DNA of 64,000 bases from Planctomycetia bacterium (GCA_015075745.1 JABTTW010000004.1:1-64000); one strand, 5' to 3'; positions 43,492 to 53,985 are shown, counted from the first letter of the stretch. The notes: generated from the letters alone by a model not told the origin. Translations and numbers: made by a program.

Positions 43492-44918
43492 AGCTATAAC
43501 CGAATTTCGTTGATGGTGGCGGGATAAAAAAAGGCGGCGTACTCTCGGGACTTGTTCGAGGTTCCGAGCCGCCCACGATGGGCAGAGGAGTACGCCGATG
43601 CAGGAGAGTAACGAGTCGATCGAGACGATTCCAGTCCCCAGCCGAGACGTTTTGACGGAGATTCTGCGGGACGGGGCCCAACGGCTCCTGGGCCAGGCGA
43701 TCGAGGCGGAGGTCGATGGCTGGATCGAAGGGCACGCCGATCTGCGCGATCCGCAAGGCCGCCGGCAGGTGGTCAAGAACGGCCATCATCCCACCCGGAC
43801 CCTCGTCACCGGCGTCGGGCCGGTGGAGGTGACGCAGCCGCGGGTGTGGGACCGTCGGATCGTCGGCCGCGGCGAGGCCGGCGAAGCGTTGGATGCAAAT
43901 GGCCAGGCCGTGGAGCGGTTCTGTTCGTCGATTTTGCCGCCGTACCTGCGGAAGACGAAGGCCATCGAGGAGTTGATCCCCTGGCTGTACCTCAAGGGCA
44001 TCAGCACCGGAGACTTCAGCGAGGCCCTGCAGGCGCTGGTCGGTCCCCAGGCGGCGGGGCTCAGCGCCACGACGATCACGCGTTTGATGACGAGTTGGCA
44101 GGACGAGTACCAGTCATGGAATCGCCGCTCCCTGGAAGGCAAGCACTACGTGTACCTCTGGGCGGATGGGATTCACTTCAACATCCGCCTGGAGGAAGAC
44201 CGGCAGTGCATTCTGGTGCTGATGGGCGCGAGGGCGGACGGCCGCAAGGAGCTGATCGCGGTGGTCGACGGCCATCGCGAGAGCGAGCAGTCGTGGTATT
44301 CGCTGCTGCTGGACTGCCAACAACGGGGCATGACGATCGACCCGAAGCTGGCCACGGCGGACGGAGCGCTGGGCTTCTGGGCGGCGCTGCCGAAGGTCTA
44401 TTCGACGACCCGGGCGCAGCGCTGCTGGGTGCACAAGACGGCCAACGTGTTGGACAAGATGCCCAAGCGGGTGCAGACCGGCGCGAAGGCCAAGCTGCAC
44501 GAGATCTGGATGGCGCCGACGCGGGAGAATGCGAACCAGGCGTTCGATCACTTCGTGGCCCACTACGCGGCCAAATACCCCGGCGCGGCCGAGTGCCTGG
44601 TGAAGGATCGCGAGGTGCTGCTGACGTTCTACGACTTCCCGGCCGAGCACTGGCGGCACCTGCGGACGACGAATCCGATCGAAAGTACGTTCGCCACGGT
44701 GCGGCTGCGTCACCGCCGGACCAAAGGCAACGGCAGTCGGATCGCGTGTCTGGCAATGGTGTTCAAGCTGTGCGAGTCCGCCGCGAACCACTGGCGGCTG
44801 CTCAATGGCGCGACGCTGCTTCCCGATGTCATCGCCGGTGTGAAGTTCGTCAATGGAGAAAAGGCCGAGAGAAACGCCGCCTGATTACCGCGTCATCAAC
44901 GAAATTTGACCATTACTC
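43492..44918 (+). mobile_element. IS256-family insertion sequence with 8-10 bp target duplication
   Basis: This element is flanked by the direct repeat GCTCTCATGG at 43482-43491 and 44919-44928; IS256 normally duplicates 8-9 bp, so the outer bases may be shared by chance. Inner ends share AATTTCGTTGATG in inverted orientation (43503-43515 and 44894-44906). One full-length transposase lies inside. The insertion sits between the 129-bp repeat copy 2 and the gene-free stretch before the giant surface protein. Confidence 0.85.
43598..44884 (+). CDS. IS256-family (Mutator-type) transposase
   Basis: This 428-aa transposase has the IS256 DDE core: LWADGIHFNIRLEEDRQC (first Asp), ATADGALGFWAAL (second Asp) and NPIESTFATVRLRHRRTKG (catalytic Glu). 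RCWVHKTANVLDKMPK is the conserved family motif for zinc-like CxxH positions, followed by AECLVKDREVLLTFYDFPAEHW. Full length, with AGAGGAG upstream of the ATG. It would copy or move the element 43492-44918. Confidence 0.93.
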   Translation: MQESNESIETIPVPSRDVLTEILRDGAQRLLGQAIEAEVDGWIEGHADLRDPQGRRQVVKNGHHPTRTLVTGVGPVEVTQPRVWDRRIVGRGEAGEALDANGQAVERFCSSILPPYLRKTKAIEELIPWLYLKGISTGDFSEALQALVGPQAAGLSATTITRLMTSWQDEYQSWNRRSLEGKHYVYLWADGIHFNIRLEEDRQCILVLMGARADGRKELIAVVDGHRESEQSWYSLLLDCQQRGMTIDPKLATADGALGFWAALPKVYSTTRAQRCWVHKTANVLDKMPKRVQTGAKAKLHEIWMAPTRENANQAFDHFVAHYAAKYPGAAECLVKDREVLLTFYDFPAEHWRHLRTTNPIESTFATVRLRHRRTKGNGSRIACLAMVFKLCESAANHWRLLNGATLLPDVIAGVKFVNGEKAERNAA

Positions 44919-44928
44919 GCTCTCATGG

Positions 44929-45758
44929 GGACCGACCTTAGCCCAGCAAACGGGCGGATCAACTCTTCTCCCTTGCCCGGTGCACCGATGGCCCGCATGC
45001 TGGGCTGGACAATCGGCTCGCCATGCAAGAGGCATGTGGCCCATCGATCATCGTTGTTTGGTCCCTGCCAACCGATGGGGGGCAGATCCTGGCGTGCTAC
45101 CTGCCCGGCAATCGGCTGCGGGGAGTTTAGGTTTCGGGGGTACTCCGCGCCGGGTCACAAGGAGAGTGGTCAGTGGCGGTGAACTTGGATTCCAAGGCTC
45201 AAGCGTGTTGCCGACCAGTTCACCGATTGTCCGATGCACGGGAGATGTCAACCTTACCGATGTTTTTGATCCAGTACGGATTGCATTGAGTCTAAAGAAA
45301 CTAGGTCCAAGCTGAGTTGAGGCGACCGATCGTGGTTTGGCCGTTAAGCGCTTGAAATCAAAAGCTTTATGGGTGGGTTTTTCGTCAGATTCTGAGTTGA
45401 AGTCACATAGGCGAAGACTAGCGAGATCAACGGAGGATCTCAAGACGCAGCGCACGAATCTTGAGCGGAGTGGGCCTGATAGTAACTAGACCTCGGTTAC
45501 TGTAGAATCTTAGAAGGCTCGGAGCTCGTGAGGAGGCAAGAATGCGACGACATGCTCGGGCATCCGCCATTTATTCCCCCCCGAAGATATTCGCAATCGG
45601 CCCTTCCCACAGTAGGTCTTTTTGCCCTAATCGCGGGGCGCGTGGCGTTTCGTCTCAGTTGTCGGTGGCAGAGTATCGGAAACCTCTGGGTGACCGTAGC
45701 GCACGGCTGATCAGGCATTGTCGCAAGGCTCTGATTGCGTGCAGCTGGAGACAGTTTC
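44929..45758. other. Gene-poor stretch with a dockerin-like end
   Basis: These 830 bases carry no confident gene. On the plus strand at 45247-45315 the reading GDVNLTDVFDPVRIALSLKK then LGPS and a stop resembles a shortened dockerin calcium loop, which could be the tail of a secreted protein cut by the IS256 insertion or by decay. A strong GAGGAGGCAAGA ribosome site precedes an ATG at 45542, but that frame overlaps the giant gene and shows no known domain, so I do not call it. Confidence 0.4.
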
Positions 45759-48700
45759 ATGGCCGCAAGAATGGCTATCTTGTCGATCTCGTTGTCGATC
45801 TTTGTACATGCATCTGCTTGGGGACAGAGTGTGCTGTATGTCGATGCGAGTGCACCGGGGGGTGACGGGAGCAGTTGGGGCCAGGCCTTCAACGATCTAC
45901 AAACAGCGCTTGCAGCCGCCGGTTCCTCGGGTGGAGTTGTCAATGAGATTCGCGTCGCGACGGGTACATATCGCCCGGCAGCGCCCGGTGGAAGCCGGAA
46001 CGCTAGCTTTCAGTTGATTAGCGGCGTATCGCTAAAAGGCGGCTATGCCGGCATCGTGTCGGGCACACCCGATGACCGGGACATCGACGCATACCCTACG
46101 ATCCTGAGCGGCGATTTGAATGGCGACGACGTTGGTTTCAGCAACCGTGGCGACAACAGCTATCACGTTGTCTCGGGGAACGGCACAAACTCGACTGCCC
46201 AGTTGGACGGATTCGCGATCACAGGCGGCAAAGCAGACGGCCCCGGATTTCCAATCTTCGATACGCGCGGCGGTGGAATGCGCATCGCAGGGACCGGTGC
46301 GCCCACGGTTCTCAATTGCGACTTCACGTCGAATGAGGCTGAACAAGGCGGCGCCGTCAGTCTGTCGGGGGGAGCAAGTCCCTCGTTCACAGGCTGCACC
46401 TATTCAGGAAACGTGCAAGTCGGAACCGGCATGGGCGGAGCGGTGCTGATTCTTGACAGTAGCGCTGTCTTTTCAGAATGCGAATTCTCGTCAAATTCTG
46501 CGATCGGGACGGGCGGAGCCATTCATATACAGGGCTCCTCGGTAGCGGGCATGAGCAACTGCGGCTTTACGCAAAACACGTCTGGAGGCCTAGGCGGGGG
46601 CGTGATGTTGTCCGACGGCAGTATGACCCTAACCAACTGCGCATTTACGGAGAATCAAGCCGGCCACAGCGGCGGAGGCTTGCGCTGCTCAGGGGACAAC
46701 CTTATTCTCAATTCCTGTCGATTCATCGCGAACTCTGCACAGCATGGGGGCGGCGGACTGAGCGGGAGCGGATCACAGCTCACCGCAGATTCGTGTGTAT
46801 TCCTCGGTAATCATTGCGATTCTTTTTCCGGTAATGGCGGCGGCGGGTGTAATTGGTCAGACAACGGCCCATCCTTAATGACGAATTGTGTTTTCAGCGG
46901 GAACACGTCATCCGGAGAGGGTGGAGGCTTCGCCACGGATGTCACGATCTCGAACGCGACACTGCTCCACTGCGTTTTTTTCGGCAACTCTTCGCAACAG
47001 GCCGGTGGCGGCGTTTACAAAGGCAATGAGGGCTTTCTTCGCATTTACAACTCGATCCTGTGGAACAATTCGGACTCAACCGGAGATCCCACATCGTCGC
47101 AGGTTTACAGTGCATTGACGACGGTTTCGGCCAGCTACAACTGCATTCAAGGCATGCCGTCCACTATTCTCGGAACGGGAAACATCGATCTCGACCCGCT
47201 CTTCGTCGATGCGGACGGGCCTGACGATGTCGCCGGAACGAACGACGACGACCTTCACCTGCAGGGTATGTCGCCATGCATCAACCGGGGCATCGATTCA
47301 GCTCTTTCTGCGCCGACGACAGACTATGAGGGCGATCCTCGCCTTCAGCACTGCCGGGTTGACATGGGCGCCGACGAGACGGCGTACTTCTCTGATTGCA
47401 ATATCAACTCGATCTCCGACGTGTGCGACGAGATGGGTGGTCTCAGCGGCGATTGCGATCATGATGGCATTCTTGATGTCTGTGAGGTCAATTCGGGGGC
47501 TACGGACTGCGACGAGAACGGCGTGCCCGATGATTGCGAGTTTCACGTCGGGGCCCTGAGCCTGCCCGGCGGGTCCGTCCACAATCCCATTAATGGTCAC
47601 GATTACTTTGTAAGCCCCACGGTAACGGACTGGCCCGCGGCGGAGGCCTTCGCAGCAAGCCTGGGGGGCCACCTTGCCACCGTCGATGACGCTGCAGAGA
47701 ACGCCTGGATCGTTCAAACGTTTGAGCCGCTCTACTCGGATACTCGACTCTTCATTGGATTGAACGACATGCATGTCGAGGGAACGTTCGTCTGGTCCGA
47801 CGGCACTCCCGTCGACTATGTAAACTGGGGCAGCGGGCAACCGGACAACAACACCGGCAATGGAAACTGGGCGGGCCAGCAGTGGGGCGATATCGCACTT
47901 AGGAATTCCAGTCCGGTACTGGCGGGCCAATGGAGCGATGGAAGCGCCGGCCTGCGCGGGCTCATCGAATTCGCTCCCACCAATGACTGCAACAGCAATG
48001 GCATCCTAGACGCCTGCGATATCGGCAGCGGCACGAGTCTTGATTGCAATGGTGACGGGATTCCGGATGAATGCAGCCCGGACTGCAATACGAATGGAAA
48101 CTCGGATGTATGCGACATTTACTCCGGCTCAAGCAATGACTGTGACGGGAATCTGGTTCCGGATGAATGCGAGGTCCCACCGCTCGGCATGGGGCCCGAT
48201 TGTGACGAGAACGGCGTACCCGACGCGTGCGATCCGGATGTCAATACCAACGGCATCGTGGATGCATGTGAGATGTTTCAATCCGTTTTGTATGTCGATA
48301 GCTCCGCAGCAGGGGCCGGCAACGGGCTGAATTGGGGCGACGCATTTACCGATCTGCAATCGGCGCTCGCCTATGCCCGTGCTTCGTCTGGCGTGGTCGA
48401 ACAGATCTGGGTAGCAGAAGGCGCGTTTTCGCCGTCACATTGCCAGCCGGGTGAGTGCAACGCCGCTTCGGGTAAGCGAAGCATCTCCTTCGATCTTGTG
48501 GATGGCGTGGCACTGTACGGCGGGTTTCCTGCAGGCGGAGGGAGCGGCGTCTTCGGAGATCGTGATCCAGCCATTCATGCCTCCGTGCTCAGCGGTGATC
48601 TTTCGGGGAATGACACTGCGGATCCGGCGACGCTAATCGAAAACAGCCTTCACGTGGTCCGAGCTGACGGGGTCGGCGCAGGGACTTTGCTTGATGGGTT

Positions 48701-51700
48701 TACCGTTCGCGCCGGCAACGCGGATCGGATTGACCAGGCCGATCGCGAAGGCGGCGGTCTGTCTATGTCCAACAGCACATTAACCGTTCGTGCCTGCACG
48801 TTCCTGGAAAACCACGCGGTGCATCGAGGCGGGGCGGCGCGCGGGTCCGACGGGACTGTGCTGTTCGATCAATGCAATTTCGTGAATAACTTCGCAGAAG
48901 CCGCGGGCGCGGTTTACGACGACGGTTCGACATCCACTTTTACCGAATGCTCATTTCAGCAGAACACCGCGATGGGTGGCTCGGGCGGCGCCCTTCAGTG
49001 CACCATCGAGAGTACGACGACGCTCGAGGATTGCCAGTTTCTTGGGAACGCTTCAGGGCCCGGGGATGGGGGCGCTGTCAACAGCGAAGGCGTCGTGACC
49101 ATACGTCGAAGCAGATTCCACGGCAATCATGCGCAAAACGCGGGTGCCGTCAGAATCGCCGGGCTGATTGAGAGTTCGACTTTCACCGGCAATTCGGCCG
49201 ATTCGATTGGTGGGGCGATCCGCAATCATGGAATTCTGCGAATCTTCCAATCGACGATCGCCGCGAATCACGCGGACCTGAGCGGGGGCGGCATCTACAG
49301 CAACGGCGGCACACTTTATCTGAAAAACTCCATCGTGTGGGGAAACACGGATGCGGGGTCGGATGTGGAGGCCGCTCAACTTTATTTGACCGCTGCGCCG
49401 GACGCCCTGTTCCAGTTTTGCTGCGTGCAGGGATGGACGGGATCATGGGATGGCGAGAATGTCGTCCCGGGTGACCCGCTCTTTGTTGATGTTGACGGGG
49501 CCGATGCGCAGATCGGTACGCTGGACGACGATGTACACCTTGGCGCCGGCTCCTCCTGCATCGATCAGGGAACATCGTTCAGCGGCCTTCCCGCCCAGGA
49601 CTTTGACGGCGACGATCGTGTTCAGAACTGTCGGCCGGACATCGGGGTGGATGAATCAGGCAATTACGCAGACTGCAATGGCAACTCGACGGCGGATGCC
49701 TGCGATATCGAGAATCTGACATCGTCCGACTGCAATACGAACGGCGTGCCGGATGAATGCGAATCGCTGTCCGGCGACTGTAATACGAACGGCGTTGCGG
49801 ATGAGTGCGATACGTACGTCTTGCGGCGATATTTTGACGCGCAATCGCCGTTTGGTTATCCCGCAGGTCAGTCATTTGAATTCGCGGCGGCCGTCTTGCC
49901 TTCCAGCGATGTTCAACTCACCGCGCATGGCAAGATTGCGCTGGCCAATTACACGCTGAACGTTCGTCTCAATGGCATCTTTGCAGGTTCAATGGTCTTT
50001 CCGGGAACTTCCGGCAATTGCAGCTTCCCCCGGGCGCAGACGGTTTCCATCGGCCGCGATTTATGGGTGCAAGCGGCCGGTCTAAATGGCGGCGACGTAC
50101 AGATTGAACTGACCCCAAAGTCTACTGTAGGGGAATGCCAAAAGTCATACCTCAGAATTACGGTTGAATACGTCGTCAACGACTGCAATGACAATGGGCT
50201 TCCGGATGACTGCGACATTGCTTCGCTCACCAGCGTTGACTGCAACTCCAACGGACGGCCTGATGAGTGTGAGCGGGACTGCAATTCCAACGGTGTGCCC
50301 GATGAATGCGACTTGCTTGGCGGCAGCGCGACGGATTGTAATTCCAACGGAATCCTGGACGAATGCGAGCTGGCGGTCCTCACGGTCGCGACGGACAATT
50401 GCGCGGATGCGATGCTTGTGACTTCCGGTGTGCAGTATGCATGCGACACAACGGGGCTCAACGAGGACGGCGTCACGATTTGCGGGAATTCGAGTCCGAG
50501 CGCCTGGTATCGATACATCCCCCAAACGAGCGGAAACGCCGTCATATCGCTTTGTGATTCTCCGGGGACGATTAACAACCTCGTTTCGGTTTATTCGGGG
50601 TGCCCGGGCGACCTGACCAATCAGGTCGCATGCAGCAGCGGAACGTGCGGTTTCGCCGGTCGAATGGCGACACTTTCGGTCGACGTGGTTGCAGGTCGCC
50701 CCTATCTCCTACGGATCGCGGGTCAGACGGGTGTGTCGCACATGACCATCGACGGTCCGGAGGGCTTTACGGCAGACTGCAACCAGAACGACCTTCCGGA
50801 TGACTGCGATACAGCGGGCAACGACTGCAACTCGAACGGCGTTCCCGACAATTGTGAGGTGTTGGCCGAAGACTGTAACACCAATGGGATGCCAGACGAG
50901 TGTGACGCGGTCGGGGGCTTCAGCATGGATTGCAACGCGAACCGGCTTCCCGACGAGTGCGAAACAGACTGCAATACAAATGGCATGCCTGACGACTGTG
51001 ACGTTGCAATGGGAACAAGCGGCGACTGCGATGCCAATGTCGTACCGGACGAATGTCAGCCTGATTGTGATTCTGACAAGATTGCGGATGCCTGCGAGAT
51101 CATTTCCGGGTCGGATTCCGATTGCAACGAAAACGAGATTCCCGACTCATGCGAATTGAGCGGTTGCCCCGTCGGCGATCCATCCTGCATGGACTGTAAC
51201 CAGAATGGAATACTCGATGGCTGCGACATCTCCACGTCGAGTCCCTTGATCGCGCCGATTGACCGGTTTGTGGTGCATGGGGATGTGTGGGGAGTCGATC
51301 TGGCGGACGTGAACAGCGACGGACATGAGGACATTCTCGCTCTTACAGGAAACGAAGTAGCAATCCTGCGAGGAGATGGAACCGGCCGGTTTGACCCGCC
51401 CGTGCATCATGCGACGTCAGGCTCGCCGAGAAGCTTCGTGGTAAAGGATTTCGACGGTGATGGCGATTTCGATATTGTGACCGCCGGCTTCAGTACGAGC
51501 CGTGTTGTCTTCCTGCGAAACAACGGGAGCGGTGGTTTTGTCGCCGGATCGGTGACTTACCCAACCGGAAACACTCCATCTTGCGTCGTGGCCGCCGATT
51601 TTGACTTGGATGGTGATTCTGATCTTGCGACGACCAATCTTGCTTCCGACAACGTGACGATCCTGCTCAATGACGGAAACGGCGCGTTTGCGGGATTGCT

Positions 51701-53549
51701 GCCCGTTTCGATGAATTCGGCTTTCACGCCTGAGGCATTGGAGGCGGCAGACCTGGATGGGAACGGATTCCCTGATCTCGTGGTTGCGAACGCATCACCT
51801 CAGAAGACGATCGTCTTGTTGAATGTGGGAATGGATCAGTCCAGCCAATGGGCCGGATTCGACGCCGGGACCGACTACGCGACGAGCTTCGGACCCGTTT
51901 GTTTAGACATCGCCGACATCGATCTTGATAATGACATGGACATCGTCATCGGCGGCAACAATCGCATCGCCCTGCTTCGCAACCAGGGCAATGGTGTCTT
52001 CGGCGATCCCAATAACATTCCTGTATCAAGTGACGTCACAGATGTCGAACTTAGAGACTTGAATGGAGACACATTGCCGGAGGTCTTTGTCGGGTACAAC
52101 TACAATTCTTGGTTTTCCGTGATCCCCAACCTGGGCGGCGGCGCATTAGGGTCCCCCGCCAGTCAGGATCTCGGTGTCACAGCTCGAAAGGTTGTGACAG
52201 GTCTATTGAACGGAGACGAGCTGCTCGACGTTGTCACGTCCCAGTTCACACTCAGGACCGTTCGCCCACTTGTCAATAACGGTGCCGGCGGATTTGGAAC
52301 TGTCCTGCCCACTTTACCGATGAACTCACAGCCCTCGAGCATTCTCTCTGCCGATTTGGACAGAGACGGCGCCGAGGACGTTGCCATTGCAAACCGAGGC
52401 AACAACGAAGTAACCGTCTTGCTATCGAACCGCGACGGTACATTCCGGAATCCAGCCAATTATCCGTGCGGCTCCGGACCCACGCGGATCGTCTCCGGGG
52501 ATCTGAACCTGGACGGATTCGCTGACCTCGTCGTCTGTAACGGTCCGTGGGACGATTTCAACACCATCAGCGTACTTTTGAACCTGGGAGACGGGACCTT
52601 TGGTGTGGCAACACCCTATTCCGTCTCACTTGCATTAACCGATGTTGCAATAGGAGACGTGAATGGGGACGCTGAGGCGGACCTCATCGCGACGTCATGG
52701 AGCGGCATCGCGTATCTCCTTCTGGGAACCGGCGGCGGGACGCTTGGCTTGCCGATGCCGATCACGGGGGGCACCATCTTGGATTCAGTTGAACTCGCGG
52801 ATCTCAACGGGGATTCGTTGCTCGACCTGATCGTGGCTGACTATCAGGCCGGCTTCGCAAGGGTCAAGTTCAACCTGGGCATGGATGGGATGGGACAGTG
52901 GAGTTCATTCGGTTCGTGGAACAACCTCACTGTCGGCTCTCGGCCGCGCGCTGTGCGAACGGTCGATCTGAATTTGGATGGGCATCTCGATATTGCCGTC
53001 GTCAATTCACTGGAGCACACCTTTTCGGCCCTGCCCGGAAACGGGGACGGGACGTTTTCTTCGAAAGTCACGTCGCCGCTGGCAGGCGGATCGCACCCGC
53101 TTGACTTTGCGTTCCTGGAAATTGATCAGAACGGACTCCCGGACGTCGTCATTCCCCTGTCCAATTCGGACACGGCCGTACTGATGGCGAACCGGGGCAA
53201 CTTCGTGTTTGAAGGGCTGGGAGCCTTTGCAACGGGAGATAATCCGGCCACGGTCTGCAGCATCGAACTGAATTGCGACCTGCGCCGCGATGCGGTGTTT
53301 GCGAACACAAGTTCCAACAATATCACGCTCTGGCTGAACGAGTCGACGCCGCCCGTGACGACGGATTTGAATCACAACCAGATTCCCGATGTTTGCGAGA
53401 TCGACATTTCGCAGCTGGATTCGTTTGTCCATGCGGTCTTGAGCCCCGAAACCGCATCGTGCCAAGTCTACGCGGATTGGAATGGCGACAAAGTCGTCGA
53501 CGGCCGAGACGTCAAAGTGTTTGTAGCGGCCTTGATAGCAAGCCCATAG
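45759..53549 (+). CDS. Giant mosaic surface protein: beta-helix, C-type lectin, Ca-repeats, FG-GAP, dockerin
   Basis: This 2,596-aa protein starts at the ATG at 45759 (GGAGACAG upstream) with a signal peptide (AARMAILSISLSIFVHASAWG). Two right-handed beta-helix units (about residues 20-545 and 835-1300) share the opening VLYVDSSA.. and the LSGDLxGND motif. A C-type lectin domain lies between them (about 605-740: GGHLATVDDAAENAWI, WSDGTPVDYVNWGSGQPDNN). Blocks of DCNSNGVPDECD repeats separate the domains, followed by a PPC-like domain (about 1545-1670) and about twelve FG-GAP/VCBS repeats (about 1845-2525) that form a propeller. A dockerin-like DWNGDKVVDGRDVKVF ends it. It is probably an adhesin or polysaccharide-binding surface protein that binds calcium throughout. 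Confidence 0.9.
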   Translation: MAARMAILSISLSIFVHASAWGQSVLYVDASAPGGDGSSWGQAFNDLQTALAAAGSSGGVVNEIRVATGTYRPAAPGGSRNASFQLISGVSLKGGYAGIVSGTPDDRDIDAYPTILSGDLNGDDVGFSNRGDNSYHVVSGNGTNSTAQLDGFAITGGKADGPGFPIFDTRGGGMRIAGTGAPTVLNCDFTSNEAEQGGAVSLSGGASPSFTGCTYSGNVQVGTGMGGAVLILDSSAVFSECEFSSNSAIGTGGAIHIQGSSVAGMSNCGFTQNTSGGLGGGVMLSDGSMTLTNCAFTENQAGHSGGGLRCSGDNLILNSCRFIANSAQHGGGGLSGSGSQLTADSCVFLGNHCDSFSGNGGGGCNWSDNGPSLMTNCVFSGNTSSGEGGGFATDVTISNATLLHCVFFGNSSQQAGGGVYKGNEGFLRIYNSILWNNSDSTGDPTSSQVYSALTTVSASYNCIQGMPSTILGTGNIDLDPLFVDADGPDDVAGTNDDDLHLQGMSPCINRGIDSALSAPTTDYEGDPRLQHCRVDMGADETAYFSDCNINSISDVCDEMGGLSGDCDHDGILDVCEVNSGATDCDENGVPDDCEFHVGALSLPGGSVHNPINGHDYFVSPTVTDWPAAEAFAASLGGHLATVDDAAENAWIVQTFEPLYSDTRLFIGLNDMHVEGTFVWSDGTPVDYVNWGSGQPDNNTGNGNWAGQQWGDIALRNSSPVLAGQWSDGSAGLRGLIEFAPTNDCNSNGILDACDIGSGTSLDCNGDGIPDECSPDCNTNGNSDVCDIYSGSSNDCDGNLVPDECEVPPLGMGPDCDENGVPDACDPDVNTNGIVDACEMFQSVLYVDSSAAGAGNGLNWGDAFTDLQSALAYARASSGVVEQIWVAEGAFSPSHCQPGECNAASGKRSISFDLVDGVALYGGFPAGGGSGVFGDRDPAIHASVLSGDLSGNDTADPATLIENSLHVVRADGVGAGTLLDGFTVRAGNADRIDQADREGGGLSMSNSTLTVRACTFLENHAVHRGGAARGSDGTVLFDQCNFVNNFAEAAGAVYDDGSTSTFTECSFQQNTAMGGSGGALQCTIESTTTLEDCQFLGNASGPGDGGAVNSEGVVTIRRSRFHGNHAQNAGAVRIAGLIESSTFTGNSADSIGGAIRNHGILRIFQSTIAANHADLSGGGIYSNGGTLYLKNSIVWGNTDAGSDVEAAQLYLTAAPDALFQFCCVQGWTGSWDGENVVPGDPLFVDVDGADAQIGTLDDDVHLGAGSSCIDQGTSFSGLPAQDFDGDDRVQNCRPDIGVDESGNYADCNGNSTADACDIENLTSSDCNTNGVPDECESLSGDCNTNGVADECDTYVLRRYFDAQSPFGYPAGQSFEFAAAVLPSSDVQLTAHGKIALANYTLNVRLNGIFAGSMVFPGTSGNCSFPRAQTVSIGRDLWVQAAGLNGGDVQIELTPKSTVGECQKSYLRITVEYVVNDCNDNGLPDDCDIASLTSVDCNSNGRPDECERDCNSNGVPDECDLLGGSATDCNSNGILDECELAVLTVATDNCADAMLVTSGVQYACDTTGLNEDGVTICGNSSPSAWYRYIPQTSGNAVISLCDSPGTINNLVSVYSGCPGDLTNQVACSSGTCGFAGRMATLSVDVVAGRPYLLRIAGQTGVSHMTIDGPEGFTADCNQNDLPDDCDTAGNDCNSNGVPDNCEVLAEDCNTNGMPDECDAVGGFSMDCNANRLPDECETDCNTNGMPDDCDVAMGTSGDCDANVVPDECQPDCDSDKIADACEIISGSDSDCNENEIPDSCELSGCPVGDPSCMDCNQNGILDGCDISTSSPLIAPIDRFVVHGDVWGVDLADVNSDGHEDILALTGNEVAILRGDGTGRFDPPVHHATSGSPRSFVVKDFDGDGDFDIVTAGFSTSRVVFLRNNGSGGFVAGSVTYPTGNTPSCVVAADFDLDGDSDLATTNLASDNVTILLNDGNGAFAGLLPVSMNSAFTPEALEAADLDGNGFPDLVVANASPQKTIVLLNVGMDQSSQWAGFDAGTDYATSFGPVCLDIADIDLDNDMDIVIGGNNRIALLRNQGNGVFGDPNNIPVSSDVTDVELRDLNGDTLPEVFVGYNYNSWFSVIPNLGGGALGSPASQDLGVTARKVVTGLLNGDELLDVVTSQFTLRTVRPLVNNGAGGFGTVLPTLPMNSQPSSILSADLDRDGAEDVAIANRGNNEVTVLLSNRDGTFRNPANYPCGSGPTRIVSGDLNLDGFADLVVCNGPWDDFNTISVLLNLGDGTFGVATPYSVSLALTDVAIGDVNGDAEADLIATSWSGIAYLLLGTGGGTLGLPMPITGGTILDSVELADLNGDSLLDLIVADYQAGFARVKFNLGMDGMGQWSSFGSWNNLTVGSRPRAVRTVDLNLDGHLDIAVVNSLEHTFSALPGNGDGTFSSKVTSPLAGGSHPLDFAFLEIDQNGLPDVVIPLSNSDTAVLMANRGNFVFEGLGAFATGDNPATVCSIELNCDLRRDAVFANTSSNNITLWLNESTPPVTTDLNHNQIPDVCEIDISQLDSFVHAVLSPETASCQVYADWNGDKVVDGRDVKVFVAALIASP

Positions 53550-53602
53550 CACGCATAGACTCCGAGGCACAATGGCCTGCCCTCAAATTGAGTGTTCGCG
53601 CC

Positions 53603-53624
53603 GAGTGCAAAGATTCTTGCACTC
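53603..53624 (+). repeat. Perfect hairpin after the giant gene
   Basis: Arms GAGTGCAA and TTGCACTC with a six-base loop lie 54 bp after the stop of the giant gene. No T-run follows, so intrinsic termination is unproven; it could be a weak terminator or a protection hairpin. Confidence 0.4.
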
Positions 53625-53670
53625 GAACATGTGTCCTGCGAACTGTTGACGAATGCACGGGGTCGGCTTG

Positions 53671-53822
53671 TCAGACCCATTCGACCACAAAGAATCCCGC
53701 CTTGCATTCGCCTTCGTTGAGCAGGGTTCTCCCCAGTCCCATGACGGCTGCCACGATGCCGTCGATGCGTTCGGTCGATTTCTTCTTGGGGGTTTGAGGT
53801 TGTCCGCAGCGTCAGTCTCGAT
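53671..53822 (-). pseudogene. Decayed copy of the terminase 3' end (copy 1)
   Basis: The minus strand gives STERIDGIVAAVMGLGRTLL then NEGECKAGFFVVEWV and a stop, matching the large terminase end (STERIDGIVATVMGLGRAVL, DEGEFIPGVYVVEWS). Upstream it continues as IETDAADNLKP with a one-base loss in a C-run. So about 50 codons of the terminase tail are duplicated here. Confidence 0.75.
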
Positions 53823-53848
53823 GGCGTCGTCGAATCCAGTACTGTGTA

Positions 53849-53985
53849 CCCCTCACCACGGAATCAAGAACACTCAGGGGTTGCATTCGCCCTCATCGAG
53901 AAGAGTTCGACCCAGGCCCAAAACGGCGGCGACGATGCCATGAATACACTCGGTGGATTCTTTTGGGGGATTACAAGGGATGGAA
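53849..53985 (-). pseudogene. Decayed copy of the terminase 3' end (copy 2)
   Basis: The minus strand gives PPKESTECIHGIVAAVLGLG then RTLLDEGECNP and a stop that removes the last ten codons; the bases beyond the stop still resemble the tail seen at 42966. It lies between copy 1 and the true terminase gene, forming a tandem of three tails. Confidence 0.75.

Noticed and set aside
43846..45315. 489-codon plus-strand frame across the IS256 transposase
   Set aside because: It overlaps the transposase in another frame and reads as low-complexity Gly/Arg; only its last 23 codons (dockerin-like) may mean anything.
45542..45865. 107-codon frame with a strong ribosome site before the giant gene
   Set aside because: It overlaps the signal peptide of the giant protein in another frame and has no domain; the site may be chance.
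47400..51230. Short recurring motifs (TGCAATAC/GAATGC) like a DNA repeat array
   Set aside because: They encode DCNxNGxPDECD repeats in one frame and vary at third positions, so they are protein repeats.
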